From NCBI GenBank assembly GCA_016789165.1, contig JAEURL010000030.1:1-6081 (forward strand): DNA of 6,081 nt, given 5' to 3'. The stretch's first letter is position 1. The number at the start of each line of letters is the position of its first letter. A program made the position numbers and the translations under genes. Positions 1 to 5,767 of this stretch are shown in pieces. The notes under the pieces are model-generated. The model was given only the letters and a program-made list of their open reading frames with translations. It did no database searches and had not been told where the DNA came from. The DNA comes from Anaerolineales bacterium. Its GTDB lineage: Bacteria; Chloroflexota; Anaerolineae; Anaerolineales; UBA6663.

Positions 1-1
1 C

Positions 2-1156
2 GCGCAGGCCCAGGGTTTCGCGGACATTCAACAGGCTTTCGCGGCCCTGCAGCTGGGCGAGGGCACCCTGGTGTCTGACCCCCAGACGCCACAGGAGTGG
101 TACAGCAACGCCCGGCTGTACCAGCTGCGCGGCGACACCGCCAACGCCATCACGGCCTACGAGGGCTATCTGCAGTTCAACCTGGAATACGTGGACCCGC
201 TGCTGGAATACACGGCCCTGCTCAAAGCCACCGAGGGCATCGCGCGCGCGCGCCAGAAGCTGAGCGATCTGCTCAACCAGCACCCGGACAACCGCGCCCT
301 GGACCTGGCCGTGGCGCGCCTGCTGGATACGCCGGCCGAGCGGCTGGAGCGCCTGACCGTCCTGGCGGCCCGCGCCGCGCAGTTCGGCCCGGTCTTCAAC
401 GAGCTGGGCGAGGAGTACACGCGCGCCCTCGGCGCGACGGCCACCCAGGACCTGGTGCAGAAGCAGACGGAGGCCTTCACCGCGCTGCTCAAGCTGGAGG
501 AGCAGCAGCTCTTCACGCGCTTCTACATCGACAAGGCCCAGGCCGAGGAGCGGCTGGAGGCGGCGCGCAAGACCCTGGCTGCCTTCGCCGGCGCGCAGAC
601 CGCTCTGAGCAAGATCCAGATCGACATCACCCACTACTACAACGGGACCCAGTTCGTCTTCGTCTTCGCCGAGGCCAGCACGGCCCAGCAGATCCTGTTC
701 AGCTTCGACGATCCCGAGCCCAAGACCGACACCGGCCGCAACTCGGCCGGCTTCCCCAACATCCTCATCCAGCCCCTGCTGCTGCCGCTCGGCGAGCACA
801 CCCTGTACATGCGCTACGTGGACGCCAACGGCGTGGCCAGCCCCGTCTACAGCCAGGCCTTCCGGGTGGACCCGGTGGCTGTGCTCTTTCAGCAGCTGCC
901 GCCCGATTTCTCCACCAACCTGATCCCGGGCACCTTCACGGTCGGCATTCTGGGGGCCAAGATCGAAGACGCCGTGCCCTACACCTACCAGTACAGCGTG
1001 GACTCCCCCGCGCTCGACCAGACGGTGGACGGCTTCGCCATCGCCACGCTCCAGGTGACGGGCCTGACGCCGGGCGAGCACGTGCTGTACATCCAGGCCA
1101 CGCCGGCCGGCGGAGCGCCCACCGCGCTGGTCGAGTTCCCGTTCACGGTTAAGTAG
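2..1156 (+). CDS. TPR-like protein with two C-terminal beta-sandwich modules (5'-partial)
   Basis: The reading frame is open to the left edge, so the true start is outside the window. Residues here are counted from the GTG at base 71. Residues 9-85 look like TPR helices, with Trp-Tyr-x-x-Ala-x-Leu-x-x-Leu-x-Gly-Asp-x-x-x-Ala spacing and 'AITAYEGYL' typical of a TPR second helix. Residues 88-180 are helical and charged, possibly coiled. From about 182 the sequence becomes beta-rich, with two modules (about 182-268 and 273-361) that share the motif Gly-Glu-His-x-Leu-Tyr-Met/Ile (241-247 and 335-341), suggesting a duplicated Ig/Fn3-like fold. No membrane segment is visible in the part seen. TPR proteins usually scaffold protein complexes; the specific role is unknown. 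The gene ends 29 nt before a strong terminator. GTG 71 has GAGGG at 59-63 and could be an internal start, but the preceding 23 codons also read as sensible helical protein, so I favour a longer gene. Confidence 0.85.
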   Translation, partial: AQAQGFADIQQAFAALQLGEGTLVSDPQTPQEWYSNARLYQLRGDTANAITAYEGYLQFNLEYVDPLLEYTALLKATEGIARARQKLSDLLNQHPDNRALDLAVARLLDTPAERLERLTVLAARAAQFGPVFNELGEEYTRALGATATQDLVQKQTEAFTALLKLEEQQLFTRFYIDKAQAEERLEAARKTLAAFAGAQTALSKIQIDITHYYNGTQFVFVFAEASTAQQILFSFDDPEPKTDTGRNSAGFPNILIQPLLLPLGEHTLYMRYVDANGVASPVYSQAFRVDPVAVLFQQLPPDFSTNLIPGTFTVGILGAKIEDAVPYTYQYSVDSPALDQTVDGFAIATLQVTGLTPGEHVLYIQATPAGGAPTALVEFPFTVK

Positions 1157-1185
1157 CCCCCTGCCCGCGCCACCCTAGGTCACCG

Positions 1186-1225
1186 GCCGGCCGGCCAGCC
1201 CTGCGCTGCCGGCCGGCTCTTTTTT
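1186..1225 (+). terminator. Intrinsic terminator after the TPR-like gene
   Basis: A 10-bp perfect G/C stem pairs 1186-1195 (GCCGGCCGGC) with 1208-1217. The loop region contains a further 3-bp AGC/GCT helix (1197-1199 with 1205-1207) around CCTGC. It is followed directly by TCTTTTTT (1218-1225), the classic U-tract. An outer inverted repeat (GGTCA at 1179-1183 with TGACC at 1234-1238, plus CGGCC copies) surrounds it imperfectly. Confidence 0.93.
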
Positions 1226-1347
1226 CGGCCGGCTGACCAGAGATTCGGCGCGCCCGGCTCCGGACGCCGCCGGCCCGAAGAATTACAACCAAAGCGGTCG
1301 GCTTCCCAATTGAAATTCGCGAATCACGCTGACCGGCCGAATAAATC
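1226..1347. other. Non-coding upstream region of the panB operon
   Basis: No credible gene is present between the terminator and the panB promoter. The stretch from about 1278 to 1345 is visibly richer in A/T than the rest of the window (for example AATTACAACCAAA at 1281-1293 and CAATTGAAATTC at 1307-1318), as expected just upstream of a promoter in a GC-rich genome. It carries the palindrome ATTCGCGAAT at 1315-1324. Confidence 0.6.
1315..1324. repeat. 10-bp palindrome upstream of the panB promoter
   Basis: ATTCGCGAAT reads identically on both strands and ends 23 nt upstream of the proposed -35 hexamer. Dimeric regulators often bind such sites, but no regulator gene lies nearby and a 10-bp palindrome can occur by chance. 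Confidence 0.35.
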
Positions 1348-1358
1348 TTGACGGCCGG
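1333..1358. repeat. Inverted repeat overlapping the panB -35 box (possible operator)
   Basis: CCGGCCG (1333-1339) is the exact reverse complement of CGGCCGG (1352-1358), with a 12-nt AT-rich spacer that runs into the -35 hexamer TTGACG (1348-1353). TGAC precedes both arms (1330-1333 and 1349-1352), giving a partial direct repeat 19 nt apart. The position is suitable for a repressor, but GGCCGG is so common in this DNA that chance is a serious alternative. Confidence 0.35.
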
Positions 1359-1377
1359 CTCCAATCAATGCTACAAG
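1348..1377 (+). promoter_or_regulatory. Probable sigma70-type promoter of the panB operon
   Basis: The -35 TTGACG (1348-1353, 5/6 to consensus) and -10 TACAAG (1372-1377, 4/6) are separated by 18 nt. Transcription would start near 1384, giving a leader of about 105 nt before panB. It is downstream of a terminator and in the only AT-richer pocket of the region, which supports the call. Confidence 0.6.
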
Positions 1378-1383
1378 ATTCAC

Positions 1384-1489
1384 AGCGGGGGTGCTGGTCC
1401 CCTTCCATTTCCATTCCGGCCCGTTCCCATAGCCTGTCTGCCTCGGTGCCCACGCACCGCTCATCCACCCTTCCCCTCCGGAGGCCCCT
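1384..1489 (+). promoter_or_regulatory. panB 5' leader with ribosome binding site
   Basis: The leader is pyrimidine-rich. It can form a GGGG/CCCC hairpin (1387-1390 with 1399-1402) and a 5-bp GGTGC/GCACC hairpin with a CCAC tetraloop (1445-1458). GGAGG at 1480-1484, 5 nt before the ATG, is an ideal Shine-Dalgarno site. It is the right half of the palindrome CCTCCGGAGG (1475-1484), so an anti-SD-like CCTCC lies directly beside it. I do not recognise a known riboswitch class here. Confidence 0.55.
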
Positions 1490-2344
1490 ATGCCCGAGCG
1501 CAAAAAGATGACCCTGCCGATGCTCTTCAAGAAGGCCCAGGACGGCCTGCCCCTCACCTGGCTCACCTGCTATGACTATCCCACCGCGTATCTGCAGGAC
1601 CAGGCCGGCGTGGACATGATCCTGGTGGGCGACAGCCTGGGCATGACCATGCTCGGCTACGACAGCACCCTGCCGGTGACCATGGACGATATGATCCGCC
1701 ACACGGCCGCCGTGCGGCGCGGCGCCCCGCACGCCTGGGTGATCGGCGACATGCCCTACATGAGCTACCAGCCGAGCGTGGAGACCGCCATCCGCAACGC
1801 CGGCCGTTTCATGGCCGAGACCGGCTGCGACTGCGTCAAACTGGAAGGCGGGGCGGAGATGGCCGACCGCGTGGCCGGCATCGCCCGGGCCGGCATCCCC
1901 GTCATCGGCCACCTGGGGCTGACCCCGCAGAGCGTGAGCGCGCTGGGCGGCTTCCGCCTGCAGGGCAAGAGCGCGCTGCAGGCCAAGAAAATCCTGGACG
2001 ACGCCAAAGCCCTCGAGCAGGCCGGCGCCTTCTGCATCCTGCTGGAGCTGGTGCCGGACCGGCTCTGCCAGCTGATCACCCAGCGCGCCAAGGACTGCCT
2101 GATCATGAGCCTGGGCTCCGGGCCGCACGCCCACGGCCAGCTGCTCATCTACCATGACGCCTTCGGCCTGTACCCGCGCTTCAAGCCGCGCATGGCCAAG
2201 GTCTTCGCCGACGCCGGCGCCGTGATCCGGGCCGGCCTGGAAGACTACGTGCGGGAGGTCACCGAGCACACCTTCCCGCAGCCCGAGAATTGGTTCGGCA
2301 TGCCGGACGAGGCCTACGCCGAACTGCTGCAGCTGCTGGAGTAA
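1490..2344 (+). CDS. panB: 3-methyl-2-oxobutanoate hydroxymethyltransferase (PanB-like)
   Basis: PanB transfers a hydroxymethyl group from 5,10-methylenetetrahydrofolate to 2-oxoisovalerate, giving ketopantoate, the first committed step to pantothenate and coenzyme A. It is a cytosolic, Mg-dependent TIM-barrel enzyme. The 284-residue length is normal to slightly long for the family. Hallmarks are TCYDYP (26-31), VGDSLGM (46-52; Asp48 and Ser49 bind metal and substrate), Asp87 in IGDMPY, Lys117 and Glu119 in VKLEGG, GHLGLTPQSV (140-149), GGF-x-x-QGK, and the catalytic Glu186 in LLELVP. The C-terminal signature is unusual: 207-217 reads Ser-Leu-Gly-Ser-Gly-Pro-His-Ala-His-Gly-Gln, where the family normally has Gly-Ile-Gly-Ala-Gly...Asp-Gly-Gln. 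The tail (267-284) ends in Asn-Trp-Phe-Gly-Met. GGAGG lies 5 nt before the start. The next gene begins 5 nt after the stop. No panC, panD or panE is adjacent. The PanB fold is near certain; the exact substrate is less so because of the tail. Confidence 0.95.
   Translation: MPERKKMTLPMLFKKAQDGLPLTWLTCYDYPTAYLQDQAGVDMILVGDSLGMTMLGYDSTLPVTMDDMIRHTAAVRRGAPHAWVIGDMPYMSYQPSVETAIRNAGRFMAETGCDCVKLEGGAEMADRVAGIARAGIPVIGHLGLTPQSVSALGGFRLQGKSALQAKKILDDAKALEQAGAFCILLELVPDRLCQLITQRAKDCLIMSLGSGPHAHGQLLIYHDAFGLYPRFKPRMAKVFADAGAVIRAGLEDYVREVTEHTFPQPENWFGMPDEAYAELLQLLE
2338..2341 (+). promoter_or_regulatory. Ribosome binding site deciding the start of the second operon gene
   Basis: GGAG at the very end of panB, its last base being the final base before the stop TAA, lies 8 nt before the ATG at 2350. 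This supports ATG 2350 over the in-frame GTG at 2290, which is deep inside panB and lacks a comparable site. It suggests translational coupling. Confidence 0.65.
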
Positions 2345-2349
2345 CCACC

Positions 2350-3615
2350 ATGACCACCGATCTGCGCGCCCGCCTGGCCATCCCGGCCGACCGCCTGACA
2401 GCCCTGAACGCCCTGCTGCTGGACCCGGACACGGCCCTCGTCAGCGATCTGCTGGCGGTGGTGGCGAAGTACGGTTCGCCGGCTGAGATCAACCAGCGGG
2501 CGGCCGAGGCCGGCCAGCTGCCCAATCTGCTCAAGCAGGTGGCGGCCGCCCAGCCGGCCTATCTCCCGGACCTGGAGTGGCTGGCCGAGCAGCGCGACCG
2601 CCGCGCCTTCATCTCAGTCGCCGACTACCGCCGCGCCGTGCTGGGCGAGCGGGCCGCGGCGCTGCCGTTCAAGGACGCCTCGGCCGTCACACTGGAGGTC
2701 AGCGCCCTGCAGTATTTCCCCTGGCTGATCACGGCCGCCCGCCAGGCCATCGCCGGGCGCACGCTCATGCCCGGCCGCTACATCCAGGTGCGCAAGATGA
2801 AGGAACAGGCCGAGGACGGCGATCTGCCGGCCATCCTGGCCGCGCTGCAGATCGTGGGCGCCAGCCACGTGGCCACCCTGGACACCAAGGGCACCGACGG
2901 GTCCAACATCCACCTGGGCGGGCCGGCCACCATCACCGGTTACTTCGGCGGCGTCGGGGAGCCCAACCACTACCCGCTCAAGTGGGCGGACGAATTCCTG
3001 CACTACTACACCACCTACGGCGTGCGCCAGGTGCTCAACCTCAACCCCGGCACCGTGCTGGTCGGCTATCTGCTGCACCGGCTGGGGATCGATATCGAGT
3101 TCAAGATCTCGGTCTTCATGGGCAACGACAACCCGTTCGCGGCCCTGTGGACCCTGGCCGGCGCCAAGCTCTTCGCCCGCGACGACGGCACCTCGCCCCT
3201 GATCGGCTTCAACTGGAGCAACTCGGTCAATAACCAGACCCTGCACACCACGGCCCAGGTGCGCCGGGCGCTGGGCTTCGAGCAGAACGTGCGCTTCGAG
3301 CACCACATCACCGAGACCTGGAAGAGCATTGTGCGCCAGCCCTACAACCGGCGCGCGGAATTGCTCGACCTGGCCGAGGACGTGGCCAATATCTCGGCCA
3401 AACACGAGGGCGGCGACCCGGAGGTGGATCAGGCCCGGCCGCACCCCTCCGATATTCTGGATTACTTCCGCGATAAGGCCGAGGTGATCGCCAGCGGCGA
3501 CTGGGAGGCCCTGCAGCTGAACTTCCTGGACAAGGTGGCGGCCGCCAATGCCACGGCCCGCGCCCTCACCGAGCGCGGCTTGAGCTTCGTGGCCGCCCAA
3601 CACCTGCACTGCTGA
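2350..3615 (+). CDS. Unassigned 421-residue protein in an operon with panB
   Basis: I do not recognise this family. The protein is soluble in appearance, with no signal peptide, membrane span or Cys cluster (the only Cys is the last residue). Residues 1-110 are mainly helical. From about 112 to 330 the sequence alternates predicted strands and helices, compatible with an alpha/beta barrel. Its likely active-site loops are ATLDTKGTDGSNIHLGG (175-191), EPNHYP (204-209), LNLNPGT (229-235), SVFMGNDNPF (254-263) and GFNWSNSVNNQT (286-297). Such Asp/Asn/Gly-rich, strongly patterned loops at strand ends look enzymatic. Residues 335-421 are helical again. No Rossmann GxGxxG is present near the N-terminus, so it is unlikely to be ketopantoate reductase (PanE), and no PanC ATP-binding HxGH motif is seen. 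ATG 2350 is preferred because of GGAG 8 nt upstream. Only 5 nt separate it from panB and a terminator follows, so the two are almost certainly co-transcribed and may act in one pathway. Confidence 0.92.
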   Translation: MTTDLRARLAIPADRLTALNALLLDPDTALVSDLLAVVAKYGSPAEINQRAAEAGQLPNLLKQVAAAQPAYLPDLEWLAEQRDRRAFISVADYRRAVLGERAAALPFKDASAVTLEVSALQYFPWLITAARQAIAGRTLMPGRYIQVRKMKEQAEDGDLPAILAALQIVGASHVATLDTKGTDGSNIHLGGPATITGYFGGVGEPNHYPLKWADEFLHYYTTYGVRQVLNLNPGTVLVGYLLHRLGIDIEFKISVFMGNDNPFAALWTLAGAKLFARDDGTSPLIGFNWSNSVNNQTLHTTAQVRRALGFEQNVRFEHHITETWKSIVRQPYNRRAELLDLAEDVANISAKHEGGDPEVDQARPHPSDILDYFRDKAEVIASGDWEALQLNFLDKVAAANATARALTERGLSFVAAQHLHC

Positions 3616-3646
3616 GCGGCGCCGCACCGCCCGCACACGGAGAACG

Positions 3647-3684
3647 AACAGCGCGACCCGGGTTAATCCGGGTCGCGCTGTTTT
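3647..3684. terminator. Strong hairpin terminator between convergent genes
   Basis: A 15-bp perfect stem pairs 3647-3661 with 3668-3682 around a 6-nt loop (GTTAAT). On the + strand it runs into TTTT (3681-3684), so it ends the panB operon. On the - strand the hairpin also forms, but the following sequence (GTTCGTTCT) is only a weak U-tract. It probably serves mainly the + strand and secondarily the convergent exonuclease gene ending at 3724. Confidence 0.88.
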
Positions 3685-3723
3685 GAGGCGGGCTGGGCCG
3701 GCGCTGGCTTTCGCTGGCCGGCC

Positions 3724-4593
3724 TCAGGCCCAGCGCGGAATGCGCTCCAGGAATTGCGCCGCGCCCAGCTCCCGGCACAGGCGCTTGAGGCGCGGCTGCG
3801 CGCCGCGCCAGCGCAGATCGGCCAGCTTTTCCCGCAGCGGCACATCGGTCCGCAGCGTCGCCAGCTGCCGGTACAGGCGCACCTCGGCCTGGTGCGCCTG
3901 GAGGCTCTCCGCCAGCCGCTGGGACCGCGCGGCGCCCAGGCCCCAGGCCGCCGGGTCGGCCGGGATGGCCTCCAGGTGCTCGTAACGGGCCAGCACCCAG
4001 GCGGCGGATTTCGCCCCCCACCCCGGGACGCCCGGATAACCGTCGGCGGCGTCTCCCACCAGGGCCAGCCAGTCCGGGATGGAGGCCGGCCGGACCCCGT
4101 ACTTCGCGAGCACCGCCGCCTCGTCGTAGACAATCTCCCGGCGCCGGTCCCAGCACACCACGCGCTGTCCCGTGACCAACTGGGCCAGGTCCTTATCCGG
4201 CGAGCAGATCACGATCTGCTCAACCGTGCGCCGGCCCTGGAACCGCCGGGCCGCCGTCGCCAGGGCATCGTCGGCCTCGAACTTCTTCATCGGCCAGACC
4301 ACCACCCCCAGCGCGGCGGCGGCCCGCTCCGCCAATGGGAACTGGGCCAGCAGCTCGGCCGGGACGCCGGCGGCGGTCTTGTAGCCCGGATACAGATCGT
4401 TGCGGAACGACTCGATGACCGAGTCGAACGCGCACGCCACGTGGGTGGCCCCGGATTTCGTCAGCAGCGCCAGCAAGCTGTTGAGCAGGCCCAAAGTGGC
4501 GCCGACCTCGCGGCCATCCGGGGCCTTGCGCGGCGGCGCGCCGAAGAAATTGCGAAAAAGCTCGTAGGTGCCGTCGACCAGATGGATGTGCAT
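3724..4593 (-). CDS. Stand-alone 5'-3' exonuclease (FEN / PolA N-terminal type)
   Basis: Flap endonucleases and 5'-3' exonucleases remove RNA primers and 5' flaps using two metal ions held by a cluster of acidic residues. This 289-residue protein matches the PolA N-terminal domain without a polymerase: HLVDGTYELFR (4-14; Asp7), CAFDS (54-58; Asp57), FRNDLYPGYK (63-72; Arg64, Tyr68, Lys72), FEADDALA (105-112; Glu106, Asp108, Asp109), ICSPDKDLAQLV (129-140; Asp133, Asp135), then DWLALVGDAADGYPGVPGWGAKSA (174-197; Asp181, Asp184), which includes the helix-3-turn-helix DNA-binding motif. All metal ligands are present. One deviation is Gly185 where the family usually has Asn (Asp-Asn-Ile/Tyr-Pro-Gly). 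The frame is open upstream to 4902, but family alignment starts at the ATG at 4593, and AGGAAGGG (4603-4610, - strand) lies 9 nt before it. It is divergent from the next gene and convergent with the panB operon. Role: DNA repair or Okazaki-fragment processing. Confidence 0.95.
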   Translation of the reverse strand: MHIHLVDGTYELFRNFFGAPPRKAPDGREVGATLGLLNSLLALLTKSGATHVACAFDSVIESFRNDLYPGYKTAAGVPAELLAQFPLAERAAAALGVVVWPMKKFEADDALATAARRFQGRRTVEQIVICSPDKDLAQLVTGQRVVCWDRRREIVYDEAAVLAKYGVRPASIPDWLALVGDAADGYPGVPGWGAKSAAWVLARYEHLEAIPADPAAWGLGAARSQRLAESLQAHQAEVRLYRQLATLRTDVPLREKLADLRWRGAQPRLKRLCRELGAAQFLERIPRWA

Positions 4594-4642
4594 GCGCCCT
4601 TGCCCTTCCTGTGCGAAACCGATGGTTGGCCGGCCGGGGCTG

Positions 4643-4648
4643 ATCATA
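4643..4648 (-). promoter_or_regulatory. Possible -10 box of the exonuclease gene
   Basis: Read on the - strand the hexamer is TATGAT (5/6 to TATAAT), about 50 nt before the exonuclease ATG. No good -35 lies at 16-18 nt (GGGCAA or TGGGCA at best), so this is a weak call based on one element in otherwise GC-rich DNA. Confidence 0.35.
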
Positions 4649-4716
4649 CCGGGGGTCGTCCAAATTGCCCACGCCGGCCCGGCCACCCGGGAACCGGCGC
4701 GCCGGCCTCCTGGGAC

Positions 4717-4722
4717 TATAAT
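4717..4722 (+). promoter_or_regulatory. Possible -10 box (perfect TATAAT) for the PH-like gene
   Basis: A perfect TATAAT stands in very GC-rich DNA 109 nt before the ATG at 4832. No recognisable -35 is found at the usual distance and the extended TG is not in place. Together with TATGAT on the other strand, it makes 4594-4831 a divergent promoter region. Confidence 0.45.
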
Positions 4723-4755
4723 GACCGTTGCCGACCGGCGGCCGCACCGCTCAAC

Positions 4756-4780
4756 GGCCGCGGCCCTCTCCGCCGCGGCC
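4756..4780 (+). repeat. 9-bp GC hairpin in the leader of the PH-like gene
   Basis: GGCCGCGGC (4756-4764) pairs perfectly with GCCGCGGCC (4772-4780) around a 7-nt loop. It lies between the TATAAT box and the start codon, so it would sit in the 5' leader. No U-tract follows, so it is not a standard terminator. It may affect mRNA stability or simply reflect composition. Confidence 0.5.
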
Positions 4781-4831
4781 CCGGAACCAGCTCCAGCGCC
4801 GAACCGGCCGGCAGCCTGGAAAGCACCCCTC

Positions 4832-5767
4832 ATGACGTCCGAAGCCACCCGCTTGTTATCGGCCCAGACCGGCGCCCAGCAGACGATGTCGGCCTGGGCC
4901 AAGGTGATCGACGCGCGCGAGGCAGTGCCGGCGGCCTACCGCCCCGCCTACGACGAGGCGGTGGGGAATGAGCCGGATCTGCCATTCACGGTGTGGGCGC
5001 CGGCTCTGCCCGGCCTGCGGCGCCCGACCACCGAGAAGCTGCTCTGCGCCGTGCGCGATACGGTCTACGTGTGGGAAAAGCTCGGCGGGCAGGTGACGAC
5101 GACCGCTTACCCATTCGACGCCATCTCGGACCTCGAAACCGGGAACATCCTGCTGTTCTCGTGGATCACGCTCGGCGGCGTGACGACGGCCGGGACCAGC
5201 GCCGCCACCACCATTGAATTTAACACCGCCACCAGCCGGCACTTCGCCTGGCTGGTCAACCGGCTGCGGCCGGCGCCACGGCCGCTGGACGAGCCGGCGC
5301 GCCAGCGGGAGGGCGCCCGGCTGGATTTTCTGGCGGCCGACAGCTTCAAGTTCATGAGTTTTGGGCGCGCCAGCCTGGGGCCGGGCGCGCACCTGCACAG
5401 CCTGGTCTGGCAGCCGCCGCGCTGGCAGCCGGCCCTGCAGATCGGCGGCTGGACCCTGACGCGTTCGCTTTCGCTGGGCCGGCTGGTCCTGCTCACCGAT
5501 CAGGAATTGATCGTGATCGAGGATGACGAGCGCAGCCGCACCGACAAGGGCGTGCGCTACGGCGGCAAGTGGCGCTATCTGGCGCTGGACCATATCGGCG
5601 GGGCCGAGCTATCCGAGCCGGCCGCCGGCCAATTGGTGCTGTCGCTCAGCCTGGTGCCGGGCGGGCGGCGCTGCGAGCTGCGGTTCCCGGCCGCCCACCA
5701 GGCGGAGCTGGCCGAACTGCTCGGCCGGCTGGCGGCTCGGCCAAGCGTATCCCCGCCCGCCGGCTGA
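4832..5767 (+). CDS. Unassigned 311-residue protein, probable tandem PH-like domains
   Basis: No named family is recognised. Residues 1-60 are mixed helix and loop with no signal peptide. Residues about 66-146 (TEKLLCAVRDTVYVWEKLGG ... FNTATSRHFAWLVNRLR) and about 216-300 (LGRLVLLTDQELIVIEDDE ... CELRFPAAHQAELAELLGRL) both show several beta strands closed by one amphipathic helix, with a 'convert phenotype' pattern of a strand, an acidic turn, then a Tyr/Leu-x-x-Asp/Ile strand. This is the layout of bacterial PH-like domains, which bind lipids or partner proteins. Residues 104-130 contain a Gly/Thr-rich, weakly hydrophobic stretch that is too polar for a confident membrane span. The start at 4832 has GGAAAG 8 nt upstream (4818-4823). 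Longer in-frame starts (4721, 4568) lack a ribosome site, and 4568 would overlap the exonuclease. Gene reality is well supported; the PH-like assignment is an inference from pattern alone. Confidence 0.82.
   Translation: MTSEATRLLSAQTGAQQTMSAWAKVIDAREAVPAAYRPAYDEAVGNEPDLPFTVWAPALPGLRRPTTEKLLCAVRDTVYVWEKLGGQVTTTAYPFDAISDLETGNILLFSWITLGGVTTAGTSAATTIEFNTATSRHFAWLVNRLRPAPRPLDEPARQREGARLDFLAADSFKFMSFGRASLGPGAHLHSLVWQPPRWQPALQIGGWTLTRSLSLGRLVLLTDQELIVIEDDERSRTDKGVRYGGKWRYLALDHIGGAELSEPAAGQLVLSLSLVPGGRRCELRFPAAHQAELAELLGRLAARPSVSPPAG

Noticed and set aside
1183..1358. Repeated GGCCGG/GCCGGC runs as a mobile or CRISPR-like repeat family
   Set aside because: The copies are short, irregularly spaced and found across the whole window, including genes; the terminator explains the densest cluster and the rest fits base composition.
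1283..2269. Long - strand open frame (328 codons) opposite panB
   Set aside because: Its translation is His/Gly/Ala/Arg-rich low-complexity sequence with no family motifs, while panB on the other strand is certain. Long antisense frames are normal in GC-rich DNA.
2290..2349. GTG at 2290 as the start of the second operon gene
   Set aside because: It would overlap the last 55 nt of panB and encode an Arg/Ala-rich stretch; ATG 2350 has GGAG at the right distance.
2614..3636. Long - strand open frame (340 codons) opposite the unassigned operon gene
   Set aside because: Compositionally biased translation, no ribosome site, and it would run through the terminator hairpin; the + strand frame has a good ribosome site and sensible protein.
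4568..4831. Earlier starts (4568 or 4721) for the PH-like gene
   Set aside because: Neither has a ribosome site, the translation is Pro/Ala/Arg-rich, and 4568 would overlap the exonuclease coding sequence; the ATG at 4721 overlaps the TATAAT box.
4594..4902. N-terminal extension of the exonuclease by 103 residues
   Set aside because: The extra residues are low-complexity and have no counterpart in the family, whose proteins begin close to the first Asp motif; a ribosome site precedes the ATG at 4593.
3754..4971. Long + strand open frame (405 codons) opposite the exonuclease
   Set aside because: The - strand exonuclease motifs are unmistakable; this frame is Arg/Pro/Gly-rich shadow sequence and overlaps the start of the next gene in another frame.
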